Shown piece after piece: positions 1 through 7,226 of a stretch of 18,745 bases of DNA. A program made the position numbers and the translations under genes. The stretch is from Synechococcaceae cyanobacterium (GTDB lineage Bacteria; Cyanobacteriota; Cyanobacteriia; PCC-6307; Cyanobiaceae). The stretch covers positions 1-18,745 of the forward strand of contig CANHGA010000008.1 in assembly GCA_947460085.1 (NCBI GenBank). The letters run 5' to 3'. The notes under the pieces were generated by a model. It saw nothing but the letters and a program-made list of their open reading frames with translations. It did no database searches and was not told where the DNA came from. The number at the start of each line of letters is the position of its first letter. Position 1 is the stretch's first letter.

Positions 1-24
1 CAGAAAGCAAAGCGGTGTGGTTCA

Positions 25-888
25 TCAGGAATCGCGTCCGCCACGGCTCCGCTTGGAGGTGCGGCGACGTTTCCGGAGCACAAACCGATTGCTGGGTTTG
101 TTCCGCTTACGGGTTTTGAGGCCCAGGGCTGGTTTGCCCCAGGGGGTAACCGGACCAGAGCGACCGATGGGAGCGCGGCCCTCGCCACCACCGTGGGGGT
201 GATCGCAGGGGTTCATCACGCTGCCGCGGACCTCAGGCCTGCGACCCAACCAGCGCTTGCGGCCAGCTTTGCCGAGGCTGGTGTTCCGCACCTCGGAGTT
301 GCCCACTTCGCCGATGGTGGCGTAGCACTCGCGACGCACCAGGCGAACCTCAGTGGAGGGCAGCTTGAGGGCAACGTAGTCGCCTTCTTTGGCCATCACC
401 TGGGCACTGGCACCAGCGGTGCGAACCATCTGGCCGCCCCGGCCGGCGTAGAGCTCCACGTTGTGGACGCTTGAGCCGAGGGGGATGGACGACAGGGGCA
501 GGGCGTTGCCGGTCTCGATCGGAGATTCGGGACCCGAAATCAGCTGTTGGCCGATCTCAATGCCTGCCGGGGCCAGGATGTAGCGCTTCTCGCCATCGGC
601 GTAGAAGAGCAGGGCCAGGCGGGCATTGCGATGGGGGTCGTAGTGAATGGCAGCCACTTTGGCGACCACACCGTGCTTATCGCGACGGAAGTCGACGATT
701 CTGTAGAGGCGCTTGTGACCGCCGCCCCGGTGGCGGCAGGTGATGACGCCCCGGTTGTTGCGGCCTTTGCGGCGGTGCTTGGCCACCACCAGGCCCCGTT
801 CGCGACCACGGCCGGTGATTTCCGAGAAATCGCTGGCGACACGGGTGCGGGTGCCGGGGGTGATGGGGCGGTATTTACGAATAGCCAT
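25..888 (-). CDS. rplB: 50S ribosomal protein L2
   Basis: Ribosomal protein L2 binds 23S rRNA near the peptidyl-transferase centre and is needed for subunit joining. The 287-residue product begins MAIRKYRPITPGTRTR and has the diagnostic C-terminal segment NPCDHPHGGGEGRAPIG near residue 225, then a basic tail, so it is full length for a bacterial L2. The ATG at 886-888 lies 15 bases after the rplW stop. A GAGG motif overlapping that stop is a possible but distant ribosome-binding site. It is the most downstream complete gene of the rplC-rplD-rplW-rplB run. In bacteria rpsS usually follows, but only 24 bases remain before the window edge and they do not show its start. Nothing odd is seen; identity is certain from sequence. 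Confidence 0.98.
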   Translation of the reverse strand: MAIRKYRPITPGTRTRVASDFSEITGRGRERGLVVAKHRRKGRNNRGVITCRHRGGGHKRLYRIVDFRRDKHGVVAKVAAIHYDPHRNARLALLFYADGEKRYILAPAGIEIGQQLISGPESPIETGNALPLSSIPLGSSVHNVELYAGRGGQMVRTAGASAQVMAKEGDYVALKLPSTEVRLVRRECYATIGEVGNSEVRNTSLGKAGRKRWLGRRPEVRGSVMNPCDHPHGGGEGRAPIGRSGPVTPWGKPALGLKTRKRNKPSNRFVLRKRRRTSKRSRGGRDS

Positions 889-903
889 GGTTGTTTAGGC
901 GCC

Positions 904-1206
904 TCAGGACTCGGGGAAAAGCTGGATGGCGTTGCCCTCGGCCAGGCGCACCACGGCTTTCTTCACCTGGGCACGTTTGCCCGCGAAGCGGCCCACGCGC
1001 CTGGATCGGCGAGGGGGATTCATGGTGCTGACACCCACCACGCGGACGTCGAACAGTTGCTCGACGGCGGCTTTGATGTCGGGCTTGGCAGCCCGGTGGT
1101 CCACCTCGAAGGTGTACTGGTTCAGCTCGAGGGCACGGGTGGCCTTCTCAGTGATCAGAGGCCGACGGATGACGTCCGCGAGCCTGCCGACAAAACGCTC
1201 AGTCAT
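904..1206 (-). CDS. rplW: 50S ribosomal protein L23
   Basis: L23 sits at the exit of the peptide tunnel and is the docking site for trigger factor and SRP. The 100-residue product carries the family's N-terminal block (DVIRRPLITEKATRALE, then YTFEVD) and the segment VRVVGVSTMNPP in the middle. Length is normal. The ATG at 1204-1206 overlaps the rplD stop by 8 bases, and a strong Shine-Dalgarno sequence (AGGAGGT) lies inside the rplD coding sequence just upstream, so translation is probably coupled to rplD. It is part of the S10-like ribosomal operon. Confidence 0.97.
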   Translation of the reverse strand: MTERFVGRLADVIRRPLITEKATRALELNQYTFEVDHRAAKPDIKAAVEQLFDVRVVGVSTMNPPRRSRRVGRFAGKRAQVKKAVVRLAEGNAIQLFPES

Positions 1207-1834
1207 TTCCGTAGACCTCCTGGATCTTCGCGAGTGCCTCTTCGCTCACCACCAAGTTGTTGGCGTGGAGCAGATCGAACACGTTGAGCTGATCAGCAGC
1301 GATCAGCTTGACCTTCTCAAGGTTGCGCACTGAGCGGCGCACAGCCTCGGAGGCCCCATCAAGCACCAACAGCACCTTGGCGCCGGCATCAATGCCGAAA
1401 CGCTGGAGGGCAGCGGTGATCTCTTTGGTTTTGGGCGTTTCAAGGCCCGCACCAAATCCCTTCACCACCGTGATATCGGTGATGCGGCTCATCAGGGCGG
1501 TGCGCAGGGCCAGACGACGTTCCTTGCGGTTCATCGCCAGGGTGTAGCTGCGGGGCTTGGGCCCAAACACCACACCGCCGCCGGGGCGGAGGGGGGTGCG
1601 GATCGAACCCTGGCGGGCGCGACCGGTGCCCTTTTGCTTGTAGGGCTTGCGACCGCCACCGGCCACTTCGGCCCTGGTCAGGGTGCTGGCTGTGCCCTGG
1701 CGGGCGTTGGCCAGTTGCCGGACCACGGCGCGATGGACGAGGTCGTGGGCGGACGTTTCTTTGGCGACTTTCAGGTCGAGGGCAGCTTTTCCAGCTTCTT
1801 TACCCTGCCAATCGCGGATTACACAGTTTGTCAT
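1199..1834 (-). CDS. rplD: 50S ribosomal protein L4
   Basis: L4 is an early-assembly 50S protein with a loop that lines the peptide exit tunnel. The 211-residue product shows the tunnel-loop signature (GGGRKPYKQKGTGRARQGS, about residues 59-77, followed by FGPKPRSY) and the C-terminal fold ending in a region rich in hydrophobic strands. The ATG at 1832-1834 follows a Shine-Dalgarno sequence GAGGAGA that overlaps the rplC stop codon, 11 bases upstream. The gene overlaps rplW by 8 bases. In E. coli L4 represses its own operon. No recognisable equivalent of that leader was identified here. Confidence 0.98.
   Translation of the reverse strand: MTNCVIRDWQGKEAGKAALDLKVAKETSAHDLVHRAVVRQLANARQGTASTLTRAEVAGGGRKPYKQKGTGRARQGSIRTPLRPGGGVVFGPKPRSYTLAMNRKERRLALRTALMSRITDITVVKGFGAGLETPKTKEITAALQRFGIDAGAKVLLVLDGASEAVRRSVRNLEKVKLIAADQLNVFDLLHANNLVVSEEALAKIQEVYGND
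1215..1221 (-). promoter_or_regulatory. Shine-Dalgarno site for rplW inside rplD
   Basis: On the minus strand the sequence reads AGGAGGT eight bases before the rplW ATG. It encodes part of the last codons of rplD and supports the chosen rplW start and translational coupling of L4 and L23. Confidence 0.85.
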
Positions 1835-1840
1835 CGGTGT

Positions 1841-1847
1841 TCTCCTC
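1841..1847 (-). promoter_or_regulatory. Shine-Dalgarno site for rplD overlapping the rplC stop
   Basis: The minus strand reads TGAGGAGAACACCGATG, so GAGGAGA overlaps the rplC TGA and lies six bases before the rplD ATG. This decides the rplD start and again suggests coupled translation. Confidence 0.85.
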
Positions 1848-2493
1848 AGTTCCCAGCCTTGAAGCCGACCCGGTTCGCCGGGCGGATGTTCAGCAGGGCG
1901 CCGGGCTTGCCGGGCACTGAACCTTTGACCACCAGCAAGTTGCGCTCGGTATCCACTTTCAGGATCACGAGCCCGCGGGTGGTGATTTGCTTGCCGCCGT
2001 AACGGCCAGACATCCGCTTGCCGGGATAGACGCGGCCCGGGGTCGTACCGGCGCCAATCGAGCCTGGTTCGCGGTGGTTCTTCGAGCCGTGGGTCATGGG
2101 ACCGCGGCTGAAGCCATGGCGCTTCTGGAGGCCTGCGAAACCGCGGCCCATGGTGTCGCCACTGACGTCCACCTTTTGACCGGCTTCGAAAGCTGCCACG
2201 GTGACGGAGCTACCCAGCTCGAGGCCGTCCACGCTGTCAACCCGATATTCCTTCAGGTGACGCAGGACCTCGTCGCCGGACTTGGCCAGGTGCCCTTTGG
2301 CTGGCTTGTTCACGAGCTTCTCGCGAATGTCGCCAAAACCAAGTTGCACCGCGACATAGCCGTCGGTGTTGGTGGATTTGAGTTGGGTGATGCGGCAAGG
2401 ACCCGCCTCGATCAATGTGACCGGGATGGATCTGCCCTCGTCGTCGAAGAACTGGGACATGCCCAATTTCTTCCCAAGAATGCCGATAGACAT
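1846..2493 (-). CDS. rplC: 50S ribosomal protein L3
   Basis: L3 is one of the primary assembly proteins of the 50S subunit. The start was set at the ATG at 2491-2493 because the product then begins MSIGILGKKLGMSQFF, the conserved L3 amino terminus; the reading frame stays open a further 12 codons upstream, but that extension is not part of the family. The 215-residue protein has the central block GFAGLQKRHGFSRGPMTHGSK and the tail GRYGGKQITTRGL typical of L3. No purine-rich ribosome-binding site is visible before the start. It is the first gene of the leftward ribosomal operon, preceded by a long non-coding gap that must hold its promoter. Confidence 0.97.
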   Translation of the reverse strand: MSIGILGKKLGMSQFFDDEGRSIPVTLIEAGPCRITQLKSTNTDGYVAVQLGFGDIREKLVNKPAKGHLAKSGDEVLRHLKEYRVDSVDGLELGSSVTVAAFEAGQKVDVSGDTMGRGFAGLQKRHGFSRGPMTHGSKNHREPGSIGAGTTPGRVYPGKRMSGRYGGKQITTRGLVILKVDTERNLLVVKGSVPGKPGALLNIRPANRVGFKAGN

Positions 2494-2981
2494 AGGAAGA
2501 GAAACAGCGCCAGCTGGACCACCGGTCACCCTTGCCGTAAGGCAGAGATGGAGCCGGCGAAAACTGAGGTCAGGGCGAAGAACGTCTGGCTCGTCCTAGG
2601 GGCTGCCCGAGCTTGCGAAAGGCGAGGCCTGCCGCAGGTTTGGTGCGATGTCCAAAGGGCTAGCAAGACGGATCAGAACCTGATCAGCGGGCTGGGACTT
2701 GTCTGAACCGGTCTCGATTTCCGAAAAAATCGAAGGCGTTCGGATAGTTTCCCGACGGCTTACACAGCTGTTGAAGCTGCTTCTTCCGTACTGGCCTGGG
2801 AAGGCCACCACCACTGGTGACCTTGTGCCGTGATTTGGAGGCCCGGCTAGCGGACGGGCACAAATCAATGGCACAGCCAGAAACCATACCCCATCACGAA
2901 ACCCTCTCCCTTTGGGCCGTCTTGATGCACCGCTTTTGAAGTTGGCTGTCAGACTGTCCCGCAGCTCCGCGTCTGTTGGCG
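2494..2981. other. 488-base divergent non-coding region between rplC and ndhN
   Basis: No credible coding sequence was found here on either strand; the short open frames lack ribosome-binding sites and family resemblance. The region must carry the rplC operon promoter (minus strand) and probably the ndhN promoter (plus strand). It contains several inverted repeats: TCGATTT/AAATCGA at 2714-2733, TGGCCT-GGGA-AGGCCA at 2792-2807 (a GNRA-type loop when read on the plus strand), and a compound element at 2823-2867 with two mutually exclusive pairings. I recognise no known riboswitch or named cyanobacterial small RNA. Promoter hexamers could not be called with confidence. Confidence 0.7.
2792..2867 (+). 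other. candidate structured RNA upstream of ndhN
   Basis: Read on the plus strand, a 6-bp stem with a GGGA tetraloop (2792-2807) is followed by TTGTGCCGT (2823-2831), which can pair with 2854-2863 through one bulged G. The segment 2831-2837 (TGATTTG) can instead pair perfectly with 2861-2867 (CAAATCA). The two stems share bases 2861-2863, so they cannot form together. This could be an ndhN leader, a free small RNA, or chance structure in GC-rich DNA. No homology is claimed. Confidence 0.3.
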
Positions 2982-3443
2982 ATGCCCCTGCTGCTCTCTG
3001 GTCGCGGTTTCCGGCAGGACCTGGAGAAGGCCGGTGCCCTTGCCCTGTTCGTACCCCTCGAGGGTGGGGCCGAGACCCGACTGCTTCGCCGCATGCGGGC
3101 AGCGGGTTATCAAGCCCAGATGACCTCAGCCAGGGGCCTGGGCGATCCCGAGGCCTACCTGCTGCAACTCCATGGTGTGCGCCCCCCCCACCTGGGTCAT
3201 CAAAGTGTGGGTCGGGGTGCGGCCGTAGGCGAAGTCCAACGGGTGATGCCCCAGCTGGGCTCCTTGCTGGAGGGCTCTAAGCCGATTCTCTTGTGGCTGA
3301 TTGAGGGTCAGGTGCTGTCTTCAGCTGAGCTCGCCTCCCTGCTGGCCCTGTGCCGCAAGGAACCGCGCTTGAAGATGGTGGTGGAAATGGGCGGTTCGCG
3401 CAGCCTGCGCTGGCAGCCCCTTGAGCAGGTGCTTGCTGCCTGA
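2982..3443 (+). CDS. ndhN: NAD(P)H-quinone oxidoreductase subunit N
   Basis: NdhN is one of the subunits specific to cyanobacterial and plastid NDH-1, the thylakoid complex that carries cyclic electron flow, respiration and CO2 uptake; it belongs to the peripheral arm module with NdhL, M and O. The 153-residue product begins MPLLLSGRGFRQDLEKAG and contains LEGGAETRLLRR, HGVRPPHLGHQSVGR and VVEMGGSRSLRWQPL, all conserved in NdhN. The ATG at 2982 is preferred over a TTG two codons earlier because it gives the family amino terminus. No clear Shine-Dalgarno is present. The 3' end overlaps the start of ldpA, so the two are likely co-transcribed and translationally coupled. Confidence 0.95.
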   Translation: MPLLLSGRGFRQDLEKAGALALFVPLEGGAETRLLRRMRAAGYQAQMTSARGLGDPEAYLLQLHGVRPPHLGHQSVGRGAAVGEVQRVMPQLGSLLEGSKPILLWLIEGQVLSSAELASLLALCRKEPRLKMVVEMGGSRSLRWQPLEQVLAA

Positions 3444-4434
3444 AGCTGCCCTGGCCCAGGGCCGTTGGGTCAAGTTGATCTGTGGCGCCAGCAATCAGGA
3501 CCTCGCCGCCATCGAGGACCTGTGCGGTCTGTATGCCCTGGCGGGGGTGCATTGCATTGATGGCGCCGCGGATGGGGCCGTGGTGGCTGCTATCCGGCGC
3601 GGTGTGGCCTGGGCCGTGGCGCGCGGTGCGGCCAGGCCCTGGCTGATGCTGAGCCTCAGTGATGGCCTCGATCCCCATTTCCGTAAGGCCTGGTTCGATC
3701 CGACTTGCTGCCCAAGCGGTTGCCCGCGTCCCTGCGAGCGGGTTTGCCCTGCCCTGGCGATCGGCCCGCCCACCCCAGGCGGCCCAGGCGTTACCGAGGA
3801 CCGTTGTTATGGCTGCGGCCGCTGCTTGCCCGCCTGTCCGCTGGGATTGATCCAGGAGCGCAGCCAGGTGTTGGCCCCAGGGGCCGTGGCTCCCCTCCTG
3901 GCGGAGTTGCAGCCCGAGGCCATCGAGCTGCACACCCAACGTGGCCGGCTGCAGGCCTTTGGCGAGCGCCTCGATCAGCTGATCGCGAGCGGTATCCCGC
4001 TGCGGAGGCTGGCGGTCAGTGCGGGGGCCGAGGTGGGCGCCCAGGAGCTGTGGCAGCGCTTTGCCCTGATCAGGGCCAAGGGGCTGCTGCCGATTTGGCA
4101 GCTGGATGGTCGCCCCATGAGTGGGGATGTGGGTGACGGCATGGCCCATGCGGCCGTGCAGTTGTTGGCCCAGCTGGCGCCCCAGGCCCCCCCCGGGCCC
4201 CTCCAGCTGGCCGGGGGGACCAATGGCAAGACCCTGGCCCATCTCGAGGCCCAGCCCCAACTGGCGAGGCTGGCGGCCGGGGTGGCCTTTGGTGGGGTCG
4301 CCCGCCGGCAGCTCCAGCCCTGGTTGCTTGCGGCCCAGGAGCGGGGCACCTCCCTCTTGGCCGATGGGGAGCTCTGGCCCCAAGCCCTGGTGGCGGTGCA
4401 ACAGCTTGTGCGCCCCTGGCTAGAACGGACCTAA
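3421..4434 (+). CDS. ldpA: LdpA, bis-[4Fe-4S] circadian/redox input protein
   Basis: LdpA was identified in Synechococcus elongatus as a protein that tunes circadian period to light through cellular redox state. The product (up to 337 residues) has the conserved KLICGASNQDL near the amino terminus and two iron-sulfur binding motifs: C97-x3-C101-x3-C105-x3-C109-P, and the ferredoxin-type C129-x2-C132-x2-C135-x3-C139-P. There is no ATG before the conserved region. The start must be TTG at 3421 or TTG at 3433, both inside the end of ndhN, so the genes overlap by 11-23 bases. The C-terminal half (about residues 150-337) is the LdpA-specific domain, with no other recognised motif. Clock-input function is known from the family, not shown here. 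Confidence 0.88.
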   Translation: MSRCLLPEAALAQGRWVKLICGASNQDLAAIEDLCGLYALAGVHCIDGAADGAVVAAIRRGVAWAVARGAARPWLMLSLSDGLDPHFRKAWFDPTCCPSGCPRPCERVCPALAIGPPTPGGPGVTEDRCYGCGRCLPACPLGLIQERSQVLAPGAVAPLLAELQPEAIELHTQRGRLQAFGERLDQLIASGIPLRRLAVSAGAEVGAQELWQRFALIRAKGLLPIWQLDGRPMSGDVGDGMAHAAVQLLAQLAPQAPPGPLQLAGGTNGKTLAHLEAQPQLARLAAGVAFGGVARRQLQPWLLAAQERGTSLLADGELWPQALVAVQQLVRPWLERT

Positions 4435-4447
4435 TCCGTGTGGCGTC

Positions 4448-6253
4448 GTGCTGAGCCCCGATTCGTTCGCTTCCCTGGCCTTATTTCCCCAGCCCATCAC
4501 TCCCCAGCCCATTACGCCGCAGGCCGTGGCCCCCCAGCGGATTACCGACGATCTCGATCGCTTGTTGGAGGTGTTGCCCGCCGAGGTTCAGCAGGCTCTG
4601 GCCACGCCCCAGGCGCGTGACCAACTGCTTGAGGTGGTGCTGGATCTGGGCCGGGTGCCCGAGGCCCGCTATCCAGCCCGGGTGATGGCCTTGGGCGAGA
4701 ACCCGGTCACGCGGGCCGATTTGGAGGCGGTGATCGACCAGCTCGGCAGCTTCGGCGGCGACAACCGGGCTGGCATTGAGCGCACGCTGCACCGCATCAG
4801 CGCCATTCGCAACCGCCTTGGGGCCGTGGTTGGGCTCACCTGCCGGGTTGGCAGGGCCGTGTTTGGCACCGTTGCCATGGTGCGAGACCTGCTCGATTCG
4901 AACCAGTCGTTGTTGTTGATGGGGCGGCCTGGGGTGGGCAAGACCACGGCGCTACGGGAGATTGCCCGGGTGCTGGCCGATGACTTGGGCAAGCGGGTGG
5001 TCGTGATTGACACCAGCAATGAAATTGCCGGTGATGGCGACATTCCCCACCCCGCCATTGGCCGGGCCAGGCGCATGCAGGTGGCCCGCCCCGAGCTCCA
5101 GCACCAGGTGATGATCGAGGCGGTGGAGAACCACATGCCCGAGGTCATCGTGATCGATGAAATCGGCACCGAGCTCGAGGCTTTGGCTGCCCGCACGATC
5201 GCGGAGCGGGGCGTGATGCTCGTGGCCACGGCCCATGGCAATGAGCTGGCCAACTTGATCAAGAACCCCACGCTCGCTGATTTGGTGGGGGGCATTCAGT
5301 CGGTAACCCTGGGCGACGAGGAGGCGCGTCGCCGCCGCACCCAAAAAACCGTGCTGGAGCGGGCGGCTGATCCCACTTTCCCCTTGGCTGTGGAGATGCA
5401 CACCCGTCACCGCTGGTTGGTGCATCGGGATGTGGCCCGCACCGTGGATTGGTTGCTGCGGGGCCAGAGCGCCCGCCCTGAGATTCGAGAAGTGGGCCCC
5501 GATGGCCAGCTCACCCGTCAGGCCCCGACTTCTCCAGACCCGTCTCCCCCAACCCTCGCCAGCCCCCGGCCCCACAATCGCCCGGAACACCCACCGATGT
5601 CCCACGGACGGCTGCGTCCCGCTTCGTTGCTCCCACTGGAGGACGACCCTGGCGACGGGGCAGACCTCGAGGCAGACCTCGAGGCAGAGCACGGGGCCTG
5701 CGCCGACCCTGGGCAGGCCGCCTCGCCAGGCCAGAGCCTGAGGGTCTATGGCTCAGGGATCAGCCCCAGCCAGCTGGAGCAGGTGGCCCGCTCCAGGCAA
5801 TTGCCCGTGGAGTTGGCCGGCAGCGTGGAGCTGGCGGATGTGGTGCTCGCCGTGCGGCAGCAGTTGGGGCGCGATCCCCACGTGCGGCGTCAGGCCCAGG
5901 AGCTAGGCATCCCAATCCTGGTGATCAAAAGCGCCGCCCTCCCCCAGGTGCAGCGGGGGCTGGAGCGCTTGTTGGCCAATCGCCAGGGCAGAGCGCTGGG
6001 GGAGCCTGGGGCCGCTGGTGAATCCAAGGCCCATGGGGGCCAATTAACAGGTTTGGACGATGCCCTGGCGGCGCTCGAGGAATGCCGACTGGCTGTGGAG
6101 CAGGTGGTCTTGCCCCAGGGCCATCCCGTGGAGCTGCTGCCCCGCACCGGGAGGGTGCGTCAGATGCAGGCTGAACTGGCTAGTCGCTACCGGCTGCGCA
6201 CGGCGGTATTTGGCCGGGGCCCGGCCCAGTATTTGCGCGTCTTCCCTGCCTGA
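4448..6253 (+). CDS. P-loop ATPase with C-terminal R3H-like domain (Ycf45/SpoIIIAA-like)
   Basis: This is a cyanobacterial and plastid family (Ycf45) whose ATPase core resembles sporulation protein SpoIIIAA and secretion-type ATPases; its cellular role is not established. The 601-residue product has a proline-rich amino terminus with a small repeat (PITPQ twice, then AVAPQ), Walker A GRPGVGKT at 159-166, Walker B VIVIDEIG at 233-240 and THGN-like switch residues near 261-265. A low-complexity acidic and proline linker covers about 340-425. An R3H-like nucleic-acid-binding module ends the protein. In it the R-x3-H signature reads R571-QMQ-A575, so the histidine appears to be lost. Start is GTG at 4448, 13 bases after ldpA, suggesting the same transcript. 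Confidence 0.88.
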   Translation: MLSPDSFASLALFPQPITPQPITPQAVAPQRITDDLDRLLEVLPAEVQQALATPQARDQLLEVVLDLGRVPEARYPARVMALGENPVTRADLEAVIDQLGSFGGDNRAGIERTLHRISAIRNRLGAVVGLTCRVGRAVFGTVAMVRDLLDSNQSLLLMGRPGVGKTTALREIARVLADDLGKRVVVIDTSNEIAGDGDIPHPAIGRARRMQVARPELQHQVMIEAVENHMPEVIVIDEIGTELEALAARTIAERGVMLVATAHGNELANLIKNPTLADLVGGIQSVTLGDEEARRRRTQKTVLERAADPTFPLAVEMHTRHRWLVHRDVARTVDWLLRGQSARPEIREVGPDGQLTRQAPTSPDPSPPTLASPRPHNRPEHPPMSHGRLRPASLLPLEDDPGDGADLEADLEAEHGACADPGQAASPGQSLRVYGSGISPSQLEQVARSRQLPVELAGSVELADVVLAVRQQLGRDPHVRRQAQELGIPILVIKSAALPQVQRGLERLLANRQGRALGEPGAAGESKAHGGQLTGLDDALAALEECRLAVEQVVLPQGHPVELLPRTGRVRQMQAELASRYRLRTAVFGRGPAQYLRVFPA

Positions 6254-6277
6254 ATGTTGAGTGGATTGGGGCCTCGG

Positions 6278-6283
6278 TTGACG
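6278..6283 (+). promoter_or_regulatory. possible -35 element ahead of tRNA-Gln
   Basis: TTGACG matches five of six bases of the sigma-70 -35 consensus and lies about 75 bases before the tRNA. No convincing -10 hexamer is seen at 16-18 bases downstream, so this is a weak call. Confidence 0.22.
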
Positions 6284-6313
6284 AAGGACCAGGCGCTATG
6301 GGTAACTAGCTAC

Positions 6314-6333
6314 ACACCGGTGAAGGCCGGTGT
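6314..6333 (+). other. hairpin between the R3H gene and tRNA-Gln
   Basis: ACACCGG and CCGGTGT form a perfect 7-bp stem around the six-base loop TGAAGG. Only two T residues follow, so it is not a standard rho-independent terminator. It may end the upstream transcript weakly or shape the tRNA precursor leader. Confidence 0.35.
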
Positions 6334-6356
6334 TGGCTGCTCCCAGAGGGCACCAT

Positions 6357-6428
6357 TGGGTCGTCGCCAAGCGGTAAGGCAGCGGGTTTTGGTCCCGCCA
6401 TTCCTAGGTTCGAATCCTAGCGACCCAG
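6357..6428 (+). tRNA. tRNA-Gln (UUG)
   Basis: A complete 72-base cloverleaf. The acceptor stem TGGGTCG (6357-6363) pairs with CGACCCA (6421-6427), and the discriminator base is G at 6428. The anticodon arm is GCGGG-TTTTGGT-CCCGC, giving anticodon TTG at 6389-6391. The T arm is CTAGG-TTCGAAT-CCTAG. No CCA is encoded, as is common in cyanobacteria. In cyanobacteria this tRNA is normally charged with Glu and amidated by GatCAB, which is general knowledge. The HAD gene starts only 19 bases downstream. Confidence 0.97.
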
Positions 6429-6447
6429 TTTTCACAAGGGTTTTCCC

Positions 6448-7218
6448 GTGATTACGGCAGCCCCCTCGGCCCCGTTGTTGGTGTTCGATTTCGACGGCGT
6501 GCTCGTCGATGGCATGGCCGAATACTGGTTTTCGGCGCGCTTGGCGGCCCTCGCCGTCGCCCCTGGTGTGGTGTTGCCAGCCCAAGCTCCGCCGGCCTTT
6601 GCCCAGCTCAGGCCCCTCATTCACAAGGGCTGGGAAATGGTGTTGATGGCCCTCGAATTGGGCCGCCCAGATTTGGATGTGCCAGCTCTGCTGGCCACCT
6701 ACGACGCGGCCTTGCCCCTGGCCTTGGCCCGGTGGGGTGTTTCCGAGCACGACCTGCAGCAGGCCCTTGAGCAGGAGCGCTCTGGGGCCTTGGCGGCCGA
6801 CCTGGGGGCCTGGTTGGGCTTGCATCGGTTTTACCCGGGGGTGATCGGCCGGCTCGGCCGTCTGGCCTCGGAGGGGGCCGACTGGGCGGTGCTTACCACC
6901 AAAGGAGGGGCCTTTGCCCAGCAATTGCTCCAGGCGGCGGGGCTTAAGCCATGGGCCCTCTATGGCCACGAGCAGGGCAGCAAAAGTGAGGTGCTGGCCC
7001 GCCTGCTCGCGGGGGAGGCCCAGGGGCGCCCCATTTGGTTTGTCGAAGACCGTCGCCCCACCCTTGAACTCGTGCGTAGCCAGGCGGCCCTGGCCGCGGT
7101 GCGCTGCTTCCTGGTGAGTTGGGGTTACCTTGCGCCTGGCGATGGCGTGGGGCTGCCTGAGGGCATTGCTTGGCTCGAGCCCACCGCCTTTGCAGCCCCC
7201 CTGGCGCAATGGCCATAG
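6448..7218 (+). CDS. HAD-superfamily hydrolase
   Basis: The 256-residue product is a soluble haloacid-dehalogenase-type phosphatase. Motif I is FDFDGVLVD with the nucleophile D14 and general acid D16; motif II is probably the L-T-T of LTTKGG at 149-154, motif III K152, and motif IV VEDRR with the Mg-binding D201. A helical cap separates motifs I and II (about residues 20-140). The substrate cannot be told from sequence. GTG at 6448 is the start: it is preceded by AAGGG seven bases upstream, and the only nearby ATG would remove motif I. It lies between tRNA-Gln and recA on the same strand and may be read through from the tRNA promoter. Confidence 0.88.
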   Translation: MITAAPSAPLLVFDFDGVLVDGMAEYWFSARLAALAVAPGVVLPAQAPPAFAQLRPLIHKGWEMVLMALELGRPDLDVPALLATYDAALPLALARWGVSEHDLQQALEQERSGALAADLGAWLGLHRFYPGVIGRLGRLASEGADWAVLTTKGGAFAQQLLQAAGLKPWALYGHEQGSKSEVLARLLAGEAQGRPIWFVEDRRPTLELVRSQAALAAVRCFLVSWGYLAPGDGVGLPEGIAWLEPTAFAAPLAQWP

Positions 7219-7226
7219 GGCGTTAG

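Noticed and set aside
547..1287. Open frame of 246 codons on the plus strand opposite rplB/rplW
   Set aside because: Ribosomal protein genes on the minus strand fully explain the sequence; the frame is a GC-rich shadow.
2596..2874. 92-codon minus-strand frame in the rplC upstream gap
   Set aside because: No ribosome-binding site, no family resemblance, and composition does not look like a real protein; it overlaps the inverted repeats.
3277..4401. Open frame of 374 codons on the minus strand opposite ldpA
   Set aside because: It is antisense to ldpA, rich in Gly, Gln, Pro and His as GC-rich shadows are, and shows no family motif; the plus strand has clear iron-sulfur motifs.
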